34,267 nucleotides of DNA from Bacteroidales bacterium (GCA_012727735.1 JAAYGM010000280.1:1-34267); one strand, 5' to 3'; shown: positions 26,288 to 34,267, numbered from the stretch's first letter. Notes: generated by a model not told the origin, from the letters alone. Program-made: numbers and translations.

Positions 26288-27358
26288 TTATTCACTCTTA
26301 TTGACACCCTTCTCCGGCGTCTCATTGTTTTCATTTTTATCGATACCTTCATCCATCAAAACAGGATCAGGCTCTCTGGTTTGATTCACAAAGAAATAGG
26401 CATTCACCATACTCAGGTCATTTTCATCGGGATAAGGTTTGTACCTGGCAAATTTCACCAGATCGGAGGTGGAGAGAATCTGTTTCAGATTATCATATAC
26501 CGAATCTACATCCGACACTTTGCGGATCTCATTCAATATCTCCCCTGATGTCATCTCCATCGCGTTGAGTCCCTCTCTTTCATGAATATATCTGCGGAGG
26601 ATATCGGTCAGCCTGCTGTAAAATTCCTTTTCTCTGCCCTGTTGCCATATCTTTTCTCTCTTCAGCTTGTCCAGCTCGCCGACAGCACGCACATGTGGCG
26701 GCAACACCACAGGAGGTTTGAAGAAATAACCGTTTCTCTTTTTCCTGAGCACCAGATAGATCACAACACCGATCAACGCAAGTACCAGCATGATACCCAG
26801 CACGATCCAGAGCAACCAGAGATAATCGGTCCATACGAAAGGAGCCTTGCGGACAGATTTGATATCATTCAGCTGAAGCTGATTGAAATCAATGGAATCG
26901 GTCTCCCCCTTGTTTATTTTCTCCAGATAGGATAGTGTAGAGTCTGTCAGCTGAGGTGAGGTCACCTTCAGTCCGAAAGAGTTGGAGAAAATGGTATCTG
27001 TACCGTCAAACACGGGCATATTCGGCACATGATAGAGCGTGGAGTCAAAAGAGGTGACCACATACCTGAAATTGAGTGTCATCACGTTGTTCTCGATCGT
27101 TGTATCGGGGGGTAACATGGTGATCACCTCAATACCGGGGATGATCTCCTGCTCGTAGACAGGAAACTGAATGGCTTTATCTTTCGGTGTGATCACCTTC
27201 AGGTTGATCAATGCCTGCTCACCGATCAATATCTCGGTGGGCTGTACGGTGGCATGAACCGAGGCGCGTTGAGCAGACAGCGGTGAGACAATAATGAGTA
27301 AAAGAGCAACTATCGCTGCCCTCCATAGATAAGTGATATGTGGTTTGTCCGTTGTCAA
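26288..27358 (-). CDS. Bat-operon single-pass membrane protein (BatD-like), TTG start
   Basis: This 356-residue protein has a signal peptide (IVALLLIIVSPLSAQ), a periplasmic beta-rich domain (about 31-175) and one membrane span at 180-204 (LWLLWIVLGIMLVLALIGVV). A cytoplasmic helical tail follows (KLKREKIWQQGREKEFYSRL). The overall plan resembles a shorter BatD, with the tail similar to BatD's. It sits between DUF58 and batA, where Bacteroidota operons often carry an unnamed gene. The start codon is TTG: no in-frame ATG precedes the signal peptide, and TTG overlaps the DUF58 stop as TTGA, giving coupling. Function is unknown beyond the Bat context. Confidence 0.82.
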   Translation of the reverse strand: MTTDKPHITYLWRAAIVALLLIIVSPLSAQRASVHATVQPTEILIGEQALINLKVITPKDKAIQFPVYEQEIIPGIEVITMLPPDTTIENNVMTLNFRYVVTSFDSTLYHVPNMPVFDGTDTIFSNSFGLKVTSPQLTDSTLSYLEKINKGETDSIDFNQLQLNDIKSVRKAPFVWTDYLWLLWIVLGIMLVLALIGVVIYLVLRKKRNGYFFKPPVVLPPHVRAVGELDKLKREKIWQQGREKEFYSRLTDILRRYIHEREGLNAMEMTSGEILNEIRKVSDVDSVYDNLKQILSTSDLVKFARYKPYPDENDLSMVNAYFFVNQTREPDPVLMDEGIDKNENNETPEKGVNKSE

Positions 27359-28230
27359 TGTAACCTCCTTTGCTGGAATAGTTGCAGTAATGATTTCACG
27401 TAATCGCTTTCGGTAGAGACAGAGACACTGTCAACGCCACTCTGACGAAAGGCATTGCTCATATTAGTCTGAAGGCTGTTCCACCAGTTGTGATATACCT
27501 CTCTCACCTTCCCGGAGGAGCTGTTGATCCATCGTTCTTCTCCCGTTTCCGGATCTCTCACCTTCATGAGCCCGACCGGTACCAGTTCAGTGCTGAGCTG
27601 ATCATATACCTGCACAGCGACCACATCGTGCTTGTTATTCGCTATCTGCAAGGCTTTCTGATAATTTCCCGGGTCGATGAAGTCTGAAATAAGGAAAGCC
27701 GTACATCTTTTTTTGATTGCGTTGGTCATATAACGAAGTGCCATATTCAGATCTGTGCCGCTGCTTTCGGGCTGGAAGCCGAGGATCTCACGGATAATGA
27801 AAAGGATATGTTTTTTTCCTTTTTTTGGGGGGATAAATTTCTCAATCTTGTCGGTGAAGAAGATCACACCTATCTTGTCATTGTTCTGCATCGCGGAAAA
27901 CGCCAGTGTTGCAGCAATCTCAGCCACCATGTCACGCTTGAGAACAGACCTGGAGCCGAAACCCAGACTCTCTGACACATCGATCATCAGCATCACCGTC
28001 AGTTCGCGCTCCTCCTCAAATATCTTCACGTAGGGGCGGTTATAGCGTGCTGTCACATTCCAGTCAATATCACGCATATCGTCACCATACTGGTACTCCC
28101 GAACCTCCGAGAAAGCCATTCCACGTCCTTTAAAAGCAGAGTGGTACTCACCGGCGAAAATATTACGCGAGAGTCCCCGTGCTTTAATCTCGATGTGTCG
28201 TACTTTTTTTAATAGTTCGGTCGTTTCCAT
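27355..28230 (-). CDS. DUF58 protein of the Bat operon
   Basis: This 291-residue DUF58 protein is the usual partner of MoxR ATPases. It contains the family signature VREYQYGDDMRDIDWNVTAR (43-62) and RPYVKIFEEERELTV. A VWA-like core follows with D84-V-S86-E-S88 (MIDVSESLG), FFTDKIEKFIPP and FLISDFIDP. No membrane span is visible, so it is cytoplasmic or peripheral. It follows moxR by 75 bases, and its stop overlaps the next gene. It probably links MoxR to the membrane VWA proteins. Confidence 0.92.
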   Translation of the reverse strand: METTELLKKVRHIEIKARGLSRNIFAGEYHSAFKGRGMAFSEVREYQYGDDMRDIDWNVTARYNRPYVKIFEEERELTVMLMIDVSESLGFGSRSVLKRDMVAEIAATLAFSAMQNNDKIGVIFFTDKIEKFIPPKKGKKHILFIIREILGFQPESSGTDLNMALRYMTNAIKKRCTAFLISDFIDPGNYQKALQIANNKHDVVAVQVYDQLSTELVPVGLMKVRDPETGEERWINSSSGKVREVYHNWWNSLQTNMSNAFRQSGVDSVSVSTESDYVKSLLQLFQQRRLH

Positions 28231-28305
28231 TGAGTGCCAATCCCTCTTATCAGGGCAGATAATTTAAATGAGTGAACAGAATATTTCGTCAGGTGCATGG
28301 TCGTT

Positions 28306-29301
28306 TTAAGGTACTTCCACCTTGTTGAGGATCTCACTGATGATCTCTTCCGAAGTCAGGTTGTTTGCTTCCGCCTCGTAGGTGAGACCGATGCGGTGAC
28401 GGAGCACATCATGACAAACAGCACGGATATCTTCCGGAACCACATAGCCGCGTCGCTTGATGAAAGCGTATGCTCTTGCTGCCAGCGCAAGATTGATGGA
28501 GGCACGTGGTGATGCTCCGAATCCGATCATCTCTTTCAGTCCGGACATGCCGTACTGATCGGGATATCGGGTGGCAAACACAATATCCACAATGTACTTG
28601 CTTATTTTTTCATCGATATAGACCTCACGCACCACCCTGCGTGCATCGAGGATCTCCTGGGTGGAGATAACCGGACGATCAATGGTCACCGGTTCGAATA
28701 TATTTTGATTGATAATCTGTTTCTCCTCCTCTCTTGTTGGATAGGAGATGACCACCTTCAGCATGAACCTGTCTACCTGTGCTTCGGGAAGGGGGTAGGT
28801 CCCCTCCTGCTCAATGGGGTTCTGCGTAGCCATCACGAGAAAAGGGCTGGGCAGGGGGTAGGTCTTTTCACCGATGGTCACCTGTCGCTCCTGCATTGCC
28901 TCGAGCAAAGCACTCTGTACCTTTGCAGGCGCGCGGTTGATCTCGTCGGCAAGGACGAAGTTGGCAAATACAGGTCCGTGTTTTACCAGGAACTCCTCTT
29001 TGCGCTGGCTATAGATCATCGTCCCAATCACGTCGGCAGGCAAAAGGTCGGGGGTAAACTGTATACGACTGTAGTCGGCATCGATCAACTGAGCCAGTGT
29101 TTTGATTGCCAACGTCTTTGCCAACCCGGGCACACCCTCCAGCAAAATATGCCCGTCGGACAACAGTCCGATGAGCAGTGACTCCACAAGGTGCTTCTGT
29201 CCAACGATCACTCTGTTCATACCTGTGACCAGCGTTTGAACGAAAGTGCTTTTCTGCTCTATCCTCTCGTTTAACTCTTTAATATCGACTACTTGGCTCA
29301 T
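28306..29301 (-). CDS. MoxR-family AAA+ ATPase
   Basis: MoxR ATPases act as chaperones in metal insertion or complex assembly with VWA proteins. The 331 residues include Walker A G56-VPGLAKT (56-63), Walker B VLADE (117-121) with the family's INRAPAK, sensor-like segment MATQNPIEQEGTYPLPEAQ, and the arginine-rich C-terminal lid (GFGASPRASINLALAARA). It is the first gene of the Bat operon. A -7-like element lies about 42 bases upstream, at 29343-29350, in an AT-rich gap. Together with the DUF58 and VWA genes it defines the Bat system. Cell localisation is cytoplasmic. Confidence 0.95.
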   Translation of the reverse strand: MSQVVDIKELNERIEQKSTFVQTLVTGMNRVIVGQKHLVESLLIGLLSDGHILLEGVPGLAKTLAIKTLAQLIDADYSRIQFTPDLLPADVIGTMIYSQRKEEFLVKHGPVFANFVLADEINRAPAKVQSALLEAMQERQVTIGEKTYPLPSPFLVMATQNPIEQEGTYPLPEAQVDRFMLKVVISYPTREEEKQIINQNIFEPVTIDRPVISTQEILDARRVVREVYIDEKISKYIVDIVFATRYPDQYGMSGLKEMIGFGASPRASINLALAARAYAFIKRRGYVVPEDIRAVCHDVLRHRIGLTYEAEANNLTSEEIISEILNKVEVP

Positions 29302-29342
29302 ATTATTCTGACTATTAAATTTAGATTCTTTTTTACGAGATA

Positions 29343-29350
29343 CAAAAATA
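29343..29350 (-). promoter_or_regulatory. Bacteroidota -7 element upstream of moxR
   Basis: On the minus strand the bases read TATTTTTG, a perfect TAnnTTTG match, 41 bases before the moxR ATG. A -33 TTTG is not evident, only TTTCC near the right distance. It is the best candidate promoter for the whole Bat operon. Confidence 0.45.
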
Positions 29351-29440
29351 GAAATGTTAAATTAGTTTTAGGTGGAAACGTCGTTAAAAATGTTTAAGTG
29401 ATGAATGTTCGATGCCGTTGAACAAGAGATGGCTTTCCAA

Positions 29441-30121
29441 TCAGTACTCCATTCCGAAGACATGCTGGAAATGATGCCTCATCCTGTGCGACACTTCCGA
29501 AAAACTGACCTCTGCACCAACCTCTTTTTGCAGGGAGGAGACTCCCCTGTCGGTGAAGCCGCAGGGATTGATGTAATTGAAGTAAGAGAGATCACTGTTC
29601 ACGTTCAGTGCCAGGCCATGCATGGTGACAAAACGACTTGCCCGGACACCGATAGCACAGATCTTCCGTGCCTTCGCCGGATGGGCCGGATCAATCCAGA
29701 CACCCATGGCTTTCTCATCTTTCTCCCCTTCAACACCATACTCTTTCAGTGTTGCAATCACCACATCCTCCAGCAGCGAGATATATTTCTTTATCCCTAT
29801 CTGAAATGCTTCCAGGTCAATAATAGGATAGACCACCAGCTGTCCCGGACCGTGGTAGGTGATATCACCTCCCCGGTCAATCTCATGCAGGTCTATCTGT
29901 TTGCTTTCACACACGCTCCGGGCGATAAGCAGATTCTGTCTGTTGCCGCTCTTCCCGATCGTGTAAACATGTTCATGTTCACAGAAGAGCAGATACTGTT
30001 GCTTATTCTCCCTCTTATCCAGCTTATCCCGGATAACAGAGCCGAATAGCTTCTCCTGATAATCCCACGCCGCCTTGTAACGGATGCGTCCCAGATCTTC
30101 AAAGATTACTTTCCTGCTCAT
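29441..30121 (-). CDS. lipB: Octanoyltransferase LipB
   Basis: LipB transfers octanoyl groups from acyl carrier protein to lipoyl domains of enzymes such as pyruvate dehydrogenase and the glycine cleavage system. The 226-residue protein has the signature GGDITYHGPGQLVVYPIIDL. The KARKICAIGVRASRFVTMHG segment carries the conserved lysine, and INPCGFTDRGVSSLQ carries the catalytic cysteine. Its start is five bases after the lipA stop, so lipA-lipB are one transcript. In the Bacteroidota relatives I know, the pair is common. Confidence 0.95.
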   Translation of the reverse strand: MSRKVIFEDLGRIRYKAAWDYQEKLFGSVIRDKLDKRENKQQYLLFCEHEHVYTIGKSGNRQNLLIARSVCESKQIDLHEIDRGGDITYHGPGQLVVYPIIDLEAFQIGIKKYISLLEDVVIATLKEYGVEGEKDEKAMGVWIDPAHPAKARKICAIGVRASRFVTMHGLALNVNSDLSYFNYINPCGFTDRGVSSLQKEVGAEVSFSEVSHRMRHHFQHVFGMEY

Positions 30122-30126
30122 ACTGT

Positions 30127-30987
30127 CTATATATGTTTTTCGGCGTGATAGGAGGATCGGACAAGCGGACCACTCTCCACAAACTGAAATCCTTTCTCCA
30201 AACCAATGGTTTTATATTTTTCAAACTGTTCAACAGTCACATACTCTTTCACGGTCAGATGTTTCCTGGTTGGTTGCAGATACTGTCCAATGGTGAGCAC
30301 CCTGCAACCCACACTGATCAGATCGTCCATCGTCTGGATGATCTCCTCCTCTGTCTCACCCAGTCCCACCATCAGGCCCGATTTTGCTTTCACCTTCCCA
30401 CTCAGGGCAATGATCTGCAACGTTTGAAGACTGACATCATATTTTGCCCTGCTCCGCACCTTGGGGGTTAAACGCCTTACCGTCTCCATGTTATGTGACA
30501 CGATATTGGGCCCTGAATCAATCACCTTGTGAATAAGATCTTCCTGCCCGTTGAAATCGGGTATCAGGGTCTCGATGGTTACCTGCGGTGCCTTCTCCTT
30601 CACCCGTCTCACAGTCCTTGCCCATAACTCAGCACCTCCGTCATCCAGGTCATCCCTGTCCACACTTGTCAGCACCACATGCCTCAGGTTCATCTTCTCT
30701 ATGGTCGCGGCGAGCCTGTCCGGCTCATCCCAGTCCACACCCAGGGGTGTGCCCGTCTTCACGTTGCAGAAGCGGCACGAACGGGTACATATTTCGCCCA
30801 GTATCATAAAAGTAGCCGTTCCCCGTCCCCAGCACTCAGCTAAGTTAGGACATTTGCCACTCACACAGATGGTATGTAGTTTTTTCTTTGCAATTACCTC
30901 TTTCACATCCAGGTACTCCTTTCCCTGGGGCAGCGATATCTTGAGCCATTCAGGCTTTCTGAGCATCAGTTCCGGTTTTTTGTCCAT
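30127..30987 (-). CDS. lipA: Lipoyl synthase LipA
   Basis: LipA is a radical SAM enzyme that inserts two sulfurs into the octanoyl chain attached to lipoyl domains. The 286 residues hold both iron-sulfur sites: the auxiliary cluster C41-x4-C46-x5-C52 (CVSGKCPNLAEC) and the radical SAM C67-x3-C71-x2-C74 (CTRSCRFC). The C-terminal RSSYHAEK (R277-S278-S279-Y280) supplies the serine ligand of the auxiliary cluster in known LipA. All key residues are present and the length is normal. It starts the lipA-lipB operon; a -7-like element lies about 106 bases upstream. Confidence 0.97.
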   Translation of the reverse strand: MDKKPELMLRKPEWLKISLPQGKEYLDVKEVIAKKKLHTICVSGKCPNLAECWGRGTATFMILGEICTRSCRFCNVKTGTPLGVDWDEPDRLAATIEKMNLRHVVLTSVDRDDLDDGGAELWARTVRRVKEKAPQVTIETLIPDFNGQEDLIHKVIDSGPNIVSHNMETVRRLTPKVRSRAKYDVSLQTLQIIALSGKVKAKSGLMVGLGETEEEIIQTMDDLISVGCRVLTIGQYLQPTRKHLTVKEYVTVEQFEKYKTIGLEKGFQFVESGPLVRSSYHAEKHI

Positions 30988-31092
30988 AATGATTACAAAT
31001 AGGTCGTTAATTCGCTACAGATAGGTGCATCCACTGATGCCTTCTCATATTATCTTAACGAACGGGTGATATATTAAAATGTCTAAACAGTG

Positions 31093-31100
31093 CAAAAATA
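31093..31100 (-). promoter_or_regulatory. Bacteroidota -7 element upstream of lipA
   Basis: On the minus strand TATTTTTG matches TAnnTTTG perfectly, 106 bases before the lipA ATG inside the lipA-tgt divergent gap (30988-31251). It would leave a long leader of roughly 100 bases. No -33 TTTG is visible at normal spacing, so it is tentative. I see no riboswitch in that leader. Confidence 0.35.
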
Positions 31101-31215
31101 CGATTTTCTCCGGGTAATTACTAATTATCACCAACTCATTCTGTTTCTGTTTCTATTTCTTTACCTGCTAACTATTTTTAAACAGATACTATCCTGTTTG
31201 TAACTGCAAAAACTT

Positions 31216-31223
31216 TATCTTTG
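31216..31223 (+). promoter_or_regulatory. Bacteroidota -7 element upstream of tgt
   Basis: TATCTTTG is a perfect -7 match, 29 bases before the TTG start. TTTG at 31197-31200 could serve as the -33, although the 15-base spacer is a little short. This is the best-supported promoter in the window because both parts are present. Confidence 0.55.
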
Positions 31224-31233
31224 CGGTTAAACT

Positions 31234-31239
31234 TAAGGA
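31234..31239 (+). promoter_or_regulatory. Shine-Dalgarno site deciding the tgt TTG start
   Basis: The sequence aaggag lies 12 bases before the TTG at 31252. No ATG or GTG lies between, so this site supports the unusual TTG start of tgt. Confidence 0.6.
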
Positions 31240-31251
31240 GAACGATACAAT

Positions 31252-32382
31252 TTGGATTTCCAATTATTACATACAGACCCAAGGTCGAACGCGAGAGCAG
31301 GAGTAATCACTACCGACCACGGTAAGGTGGAGACACCGGTTTTCATGCCGGTGGGGACCGTAGGCAGCGTGAAGGCGGTCCACATCAACGAATTGAAAGA
31401 GGATATCGGAGCAGAGATTATTCTTGGCAACACCTATCACCTCTATCTACGTCCCGGACTGGATATCCTGCAGCAGGCCGGCGGACTGCACAGGTTCAAC
31501 AGCTGGAACAGACCGATGCTCACCGACAGTGGTGGTTTTCAGGTCTTTTCTCTGACTGAGAACAGGAAGCTGACCGAGGAAGGAGCCGTTTTTCAATCAC
31601 ATATCGACGGGTCAAGACATTTCTTCACCCCCGAAAACGTGATGGATATACAACGCATCATCGGGGCGGATATTATGATGGCTTTCGACGAGTGTACGCC
31701 CGGCGATGCTGATTATGCCTATGCGAAAAAATCACTCGACCTCACAGAGAGATGGCTGGAGCGATGTGTCACCCGATTCCGTGAAACGGAGTGCCCCTAC
31801 GGACACAGCCAGGCACTCTTCCCCATTGTCCAGGGATGTGTCTATCCCGACCTTCGTCGACGTGCAGCAGAAAATGTAGCAGCCATAGGTGCGGAGGGGA
31901 ACGCCATAGGGGGTTTGGCTGTAGGTGAGCCAACCGAGAAGATGTACGAGATGGTGGAGCTGGTGAACGAGATACTGCCAAAAGAGAAACCCCGCTATCT
32001 GATGGGTGTGGGCAAACCCGAGAACCTACTGGAAGCGATTGAACGGGGGGTGGATATGTTCGACTGCATCATGCCTACACGCAATGGGCGTAATGGTCAG
32101 ATCTTCACGAAACAGGGGATAATGAACATGCGCAACGAACGGTGGAAAAATGACTTCTCCCCTATCGAAGAGGAGGGAGAATCATTTGTGGACAGGCTCT
32201 ACAGTAAAGCCTACCTGCGTCATCTGATCAATGTGAACGAAATATTGGGTTTACAGATCGCCTCCATTCACAATCTTGCATTTTATGTATGGCTGGTGAA
32301 GGAGGCAAGAAGACACATCATCGCGGGTGATTTCTCAACGTGGAAACCGATGATGATTGAAAATGTAACAAGAAGGTTATGA
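31252..32382 (+). CDS. tgt: tRNA-guanine transglycosylase with degenerate zinc site
   Basis: Tgt exchanges the guanine at position 34 of GUN tRNAs for the queuine precursor preQ1, or for queuine. The 376 residues have the TIM-barrel core with DSGGFQVFSL (D92, base-sensing), GGLAVGEP and FDCIMPTRNGRNG (D271, nucleophile). The usual zinc ligands C-x-C-x2-C are replaced: the matching positions are G309, S311 and D314 in EEGESFVDRLYSKAYLRHL. The fourth ligand, H340 in ASIHNLAFY, is kept at the same 26-residue distance as in Zymomonas Tgt. The start is TTG, matching family N-termini (FQLLHTDPRSNARAG) and a Shine-Dalgarno site. The LptF/LptG gene overlaps the stop by four bases. Activity without zinc is inferred from intact catalytic residues. 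Confidence 0.95.
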   Translation: MDFQLLHTDPRSNARAGVITTDHGKVETPVFMPVGTVGSVKAVHINELKEDIGAEIILGNTYHLYLRPGLDILQQAGGLHRFNSWNRPMLTDSGGFQVFSLTENRKLTEEGAVFQSHIDGSRHFFTPENVMDIQRIIGADIMMAFDECTPGDADYAYAKKSLDLTERWLERCVTRFRETECPYGHSQALFPIVQGCVYPDLRRRAAENVAAIGAEGNAIGGLAVGEPTEKMYEMVELVNEILPKEKPRYLMGVGKPENLLEAIERGVDMFDCIMPTRNGRNGQIFTKQGIMNMRNERWKNDFSPIEEEGESFVDRLYSKAYLRHLINVNEILGLQIASIHNLAFYVWLVKEARRHIIAGDFSTWKPMMIENVTRRL

Positions 32383-33482
32383 ACAGTGGAAACGATTTTC
32401 TGAAGCTTAAGCGGCTGGACTGGTACATCATCAAGAAGTTCCTGGGTACCTATGTTTTTATGATCGCCCTGATTATCTCGATTGCTGTGGTGTTCGACAT
32501 CAACGAGAAAATAGACAAGTTCATGACAAACAACGCCTCACTGAAGGATATCGTTTTTGATTATTACCTCAACTTCATCCCCTTCTATACAAACCTGTTC
32601 AGCCCTCTTTTTGTTTTCCTTGCCGTCATCTTCTTCACCTCGAAGATGGCGAACAACTCTGAGATCACAGCCATCCTCTCTAACGGTGTCAGCTTCAAAA
32701 GGCTGATGAAACCCTACATGATTGCGGCACTGGTAATTGCACTCTTCACCTTTGTTTTCGGAGGCTATCTGATTCCTCCCGCCAACGCCACACGCATTGA
32801 ATTTGAACAGAACTTCGTTGATCCGCGAAAGAAGAAGGTGGGAGACCGCGATATCCAGTTCAAGGTAGGACCGGGAACGATTGTCTACTTCGGCAACTTT
32901 GATATGGCGAGCAAGACCGGTTACAATTTCTCCATTGATCATTTCGACAGCCTGCAATTGGTCTCACGTCTTACAGCTCAATCTATCCGCTACGATTCAG
33001 CCTATCTGTGGACCATCAACAATTTTCAGATCCGGGATTTCGACGGGCTGAAAGAGACGATCACAAAGGGAACATCTATAGACACCACGCTGCGTATTGT
33101 CCCTGACGACTTCATCATCGCCAAGACCGATCAGCAGATGATGACATCCCCCCAACTGCGCCACTACGTACGCAGTCAAACCGAAAGGGGTATGGGCAAT
33201 ATACAGGCATTCCAGATTGAGTATCACTCACGCATTGCCTCGGTTTTCTCGGCATTTATCCTCACCATCATCGGCGCCTCCCTTGCAGCACGCAAAGTAA
33301 AGGGAGGTATGGGGCTCAACATCGGCATCGGACTGGTGCTGAGCATGGGATATATTCTTTTCATGACGGTCAGCTCAACCTTTGCCGTGAAAGGAGGTAT
33401 GAGCCCGTTCATCGCTGCATGGATTCCCAACATCATCTTTATATTCATTGCTTTATACCTCTACAAGAAAGCACCGAACTAG
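32379..33482 (+). CDS. LptF/LptG-family lipopolysaccharide export permease
   Basis: This 367-residue permease of the YjgP/YjgQ (LptF/LptG) family forms the membrane part of the LPS transporter that extracts LPS from the inner membrane. N-terminal spans begin with YIIKKFLGTYVFMIALIISIAVVF and PLFVFLAVIFFTS, then MIAALVIALFTFVFGGYLIPPAN. A periplasmic beta-jellyroll follows (about 140-265, VGPGTIVYFGNF), and C-terminal spans (IASVFSAFILTIIGASLAAR, GLVLSMGYILFMTVSS, WIPNIIFIFIALYLY) complete six. Sequence alone does not separate LptF from LptG. The ATG overlaps the tgt stop (ATGA). In Bacteroidales tgt-lptG order recurs. Confidence 0.92.
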   Translation: MNSGNDFLKLKRLDWYIIKKFLGTYVFMIALIISIAVVFDINEKIDKFMTNNASLKDIVFDYYLNFIPFYTNLFSPLFVFLAVIFFTSKMANNSEITAILSNGVSFKRLMKPYMIAALVIALFTFVFGGYLIPPANATRIEFEQNFVDPRKKKVGDRDIQFKVGPGTIVYFGNFDMASKTGYNFSIDHFDSLQLVSRLTAQSIRYDSAYLWTINNFQIRDFDGLKETITKGTSIDTTLRIVPDDFIIAKTDQQMMTSPQLRHYVRSQTERGMGNIQAFQIEYHSRIASVFSAFILTIIGASLAARKVKGGMGLNIGIGLVLSMGYILFMTVSSTFAVKGGMSPFIAAWIPNIIFIFIALYLYKKAPN

Positions 33483-33485
33483 TGG

Positions 33486-33517
33486 TAAGCTGGAAGCTAT
33501 AAGCCAGAAGCTGGAAG
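33486..33517 (+). repeat. Short direct repeat of AAGCTGGAAG
   Basis: The gap after the permease holds two copies of AAGCTGGAAG (33487-33496 and 33508-33517) spaced 21 bases apart, with ctataagcca between. Similar AAGCTGGAAGCT strings occur between Bacteroidota genes in my memory, so this may be a remnant of a dispersed repeat. No terminator is obvious here. Confidence 0.5.
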
Positions 33518-33560
33518 TAACAGGTTATAAAAGGAAAACCAGTACAGAAATATTTCGACA

Positions 33561-34267
33561 ATGAAACAAAAAAAGAGCAGTATTCTCATATTCATCCTTT
33601 TTTCTGTGGTCGCAGTGACACAGGCCCAGACAAAATACCCGACCATCGTGATCGAGACCAACTACGGCACCATGAAAGCGATGCTCTATGATGATACCCC
33701 AGTGCATAATGATCACTATCTGAAGCTGATCAAACAGGGATATTTCAACGGAACACTATTTCATCGTGTAGTGAACAATTTCGTGATTCAGGGAGGTGCA
33801 CAGGACTCACGCAATGCTCCCGCCGGAGCAGTGATAGGCAGCGGACGCACCGACATGGAGCTGATGCCGGAGTTCCGCGAAAACAGGTTCCATAAGAAAG
33901 GAGCCCTTGCAGCTCCAAGAAAGGGTAATGATGAAAATCCGCAGAAAAAATCAGATGCCTCCCAGTTTTATATTGTTCATGGAAAAGTATATTCAGCGGG
34001 ACGTCTGGACAGTATGGAAATGAATGTGAATGTACCCATTAAGAACGCATTGATCCGCACTTACTATGTCCCCCACAAGGAAGAGTTAGCCAGGCTGAAG
34101 GAGAACGACCCCAGTGGATTTAACGCGCTGCTGGATTCCGTGCTTGGTGTGGTCGACTCCCTTTACCTGGAAGCACCCGGCAAGTTTTTCTTTCCCGAAG
34201 GATTAAAAGAGGCCTACTCATCCATTGGAGGAGCCCATCATCTGGATGGGGAATACACCGTTTTCGG
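33561..34267 (+). CDS. Cyclophilin-type peptidyl-prolyl isomerase, 3'-truncated
   Basis: This secreted cyclophilin-type isomerase should catalyse proline cis-trans isomerisation during folding of envelope proteins. The frame is open from the ATG at 33561 to the window end (235 codons visible, no stop). A signal peptide (ILIFILFSVVAVTQAQ) precedes VIETNYGTMKAMLYDD. Catalytic features are FHRVVNNFVIQGG and SQFYIVHG. About 80 residues (codons 33987-34226) are inserted between SQFYIVHGK and GGAHHLDGEYTVFG, which in ordinary cyclophilins are nearly adjacent. The insert is helical and charged (HKEELARLKENDPSGF). I recall shorter inserts here in other Bacteroidales. The gene follows the permease by 78 bases. 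Confidence 0.88.
   Translation, partial: MKQKKSSILIFILFSVVAVTQAQTKYPTIVIETNYGTMKAMLYDDTPVHNDHYLKLIKQGYFNGTLFHRVVNNFVIQGGAQDSRNAPAGAVIGSGRTDMELMPEFRENRFHKKGALAAPRKGNDENPQKKSDASQFYIVHGKVYSAGRLDSMEMNVNVPIKNALIRTYYVPHKEELARLKENDPSGFNALLDSVLGVVDSLYLEAPGKFFFPEGLKEAYSSIGGAHHLDGEYTVF

Noticed and set aside
29405-30049. Antisense open frame of 214 codons over lipB
   Set aside because: lipB is clear on the other strand with all catalytic residues; this frame shows no domain.

Overview
The window looks like chromosomal DNA from a Bacteroidota member, most likely order Bacteroidales. The grounds are its gene families and their order: a Bat aerotolerance operon, a DUF6242 lipoprotein, DUF6089-uppS-bamA-ompH-ompH, and fused DUF2007/universal stress domains. 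Several genes are preceded by the Bacteroidota -7 promoter element TAnnTTTG, with few strong Shine-Dalgarno sites. A Dysgonomonadaceae-like relative is my guess from overall feel; the sequence does not prove it.

Layout. 1-6478 (+) is the end of a polysaccharide utilisation locus: a GH29 alpha-L-fucosidase cut by the window edge, a GH3 beta-glucosidase-like enzyme and a GH95 alpha-1,2-L-fucosidase. Together they suggest removal of fucose and then glucose or xylose-type residues from a fucosylated glycan. No SusC/SusD pair or regulator lies inside the window. 6522-9703 (-) is a compact housekeeping cluster transcribed prmC, recX, comF, pyrE, SRPBCC protein. ribD (+) diverges from prmC.

10945-17968 (+) is an envelope block: a DUF6242 lipoprotein, a DUF6089 outer-membrane-like protein, uppS (lipid carrier synthesis), bamA (outer-membrane protein insertion) and two OmpH/Skp-like periplasmic chaperones. 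It ends at a strong terminator. A gene-free stretch of about 400 bases follows, holding a helically phased 11-bp tandem repeat and a second terminator. 18372-19923 (-) has a DUF2007-Usp-Usp stress protein and a small helix-turn-helix protein.

20057-29301 (-) is a complete Bat operon: moxR, a DUF58 gene, a single-pass membrane protein gene, batA, batB, batC, batD, batE, then a PAP2 phosphatase. Overlapping stops and starts suggest translational coupling. 29441-30987 (-) is lipA-lipB (lipoate synthesis). 31252-34267 (+) is tgt (TTG start), an LptF/LptG-type permease and a cyclophilin cut by the window end.

Nothing here is clearly a new defence or mobile system. The most notable points are a Tgt whose three zinc-binding cysteines are replaced while the histidine and catalytic aspartates remain, a Gly/Tyr tract inside the BamA barrel, the phased 11-bp repeat, and a long hairpin overlapping the 3' end of the SRPBCC gene.
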